Source: Mycetocola lacteus (GTDB lineage: Bacteria > Actinomycetota > Actinomycetes > Actinomycetales > Microbacteriaceae). Taken from it: DNA of 64,000 nucleotides. Every line of letters begins with the position of its first letter. Position 1 is the stretch's first letter. The DNA lies in the NCBI RefSeq assembly GCF_003667575.1, contig NZ_RCUY01000009.1, positions 469,563 to 533,562 on the forward strand. Reading direction: 5' to 3'. Below are positions 63,829-64,000 of the stretch, piece by piece. A program made the translations under genes and the position numbers. The notes beneath the pieces were generated by a model. That model had not been told where the DNA came from and did no database searches. It saw only the letters and a list, made by a program, of their open reading frames with translations.

Positions 63829-64000
63829 CTACCGAAGCCTTTGGACCCCGGCGATCACACGTTCCTCTTCGACTCGTGCGAGCGCCTGAATTCCCTCAGC
63901 ACTAGGCGCTGGCAAGAGCCTGAGCTCTTGCTCTTGCTCTTGCTCTTGCTCTTGCTCTTGCTCTTGCTCTTGCTCTTGCTCTTGCTCTTGCTCTTGCTCT
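63829..64000 (-). CDS. possible 3' end of a gene entering from the right edge
   Basis: The minus strand is open from the window edge through the hexanucleotide repeat in all three frames. One frame encodes (Glu-Gln)n followed by ELRLLPAPSAEGIQALARVE and stops at 63829-63831, 18 nt before the hairpin at 63811; another gives (Ala-Arg)n ending QALASA with a stop at 63902. Which, if any, is translated cannot be decided here. Confidence 0.3.
   Translation of the reverse strand, partial: EQEQEQEQEQEQEQEQEQEQEQEQELRLLPAPSAEGIQALARVEEERVIAGVQRLR
63924..64000 (+). repeat. hexanucleotide tandem repeat (GCTCTT)n reaching the window edge
   Basis: About 12.8 perfect GCTCTT units (77 bp) run to the end of the window and continue beyond it. 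It is preceded by the inverted repeat GCAAGAGC-CTGA-GCTCTTGC (63912-63931), whose right arm merges into the repeat. Perfect hexanucleotide arrays of this length are rare in bacteria and prone to slippage. Confidence 0.95.

Overview
The window is a GC-rich (roughly two thirds G+C by eye), densely packed chromosome segment from an actinobacterium, most likely a member of Microbacteriaceae. The evidence is the gene content and order: rpsB-tsf, pyrH-frr-cdsA, gatCAB, mnmA-cysteine desulfurase, orn followed by tRNA-His, a fused YkoD-type ECF ATPase under a TPP riboswitch, DivIVA-domain and LPxTG proteins, frequent GTG starts, and several starts placed 6-8 nt after a TANNNT -10 element (leaderless style). 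I see no transposase, integrase, phage gene or CRISPR array.

Layout. 0-8.1 kb: MarR regulator with a DHA2-type exporter, a paired SMR exporter with a GlxA-like regulator, CorA, a macro-domain protein, and an MFS exporter divergent from a TetR regulator. 8.1-11.4 kb: tRNA-Arg(TCT), a small membrane protein, oligoribonuclease, tRNA-His(GTG) with a strong terminator, a HExxH metallopeptidase, and a DacA-like protein whose catalytic motifs look lost. 11.4-15.2 kb: TPP riboswitch driving a thiamine-precursor ECF transporter (ykoE, fused ykoD, ykoC) and a P-loop kinase. 15.2-24.6 kb: a GerW-like protein, then an operon of LLM monooxygenase, GNAT acetyltransferase and amino-acid ABC transporter, divergent from an FAD/NAD(P)-binding protein and a sarcosine-oxidase-like enzyme, with a second paralogous GNAT. 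The set resembles Bacillus operons that salvage modified cysteine. 24.6-36.6 kb: dinB, a helical-repeat protein, gatBAC, an acyl-CoA ligase, an LPxTG NHL/FN3 surface protein, ligA.

36.6-47.6 kb: sugar porter, mnmA, cysteine desulfurase, CnoX-like protein, a 616-residue envelope protein, AI-2E family permease, alpha/beta hydrolase, a small Cys/His protein, and two tandem secreted transglycosylase-like proteins. 47.6-52.5 kb: DivIVA-domain protein, cdsA, frr, pyrH, tsf, rpsB. 52.7-62 kb: two proline-rich membrane proteins, a peptide/nickel-type ABC operon ending in an LLM monooxygenase, and an SDR dehydrogenase. These lie between rpsB and the M23-like gene that is normally its divergent neighbour. 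The right edge (63.4-64 kb) has no clear complete gene. It holds a DtxR/IdeR-like iron box over a plausible promoter, three strong hairpins, and a hexanucleotide repeat running off the end.

The most interesting items are: the iron-box/structured-RNA locus at the right edge; an in-frame synonymous duplication of the last 12 dinB codons just after its stop; the yxe-like cluster; and apparent pseudoenzymes of the S11 and M23 peptidase families.
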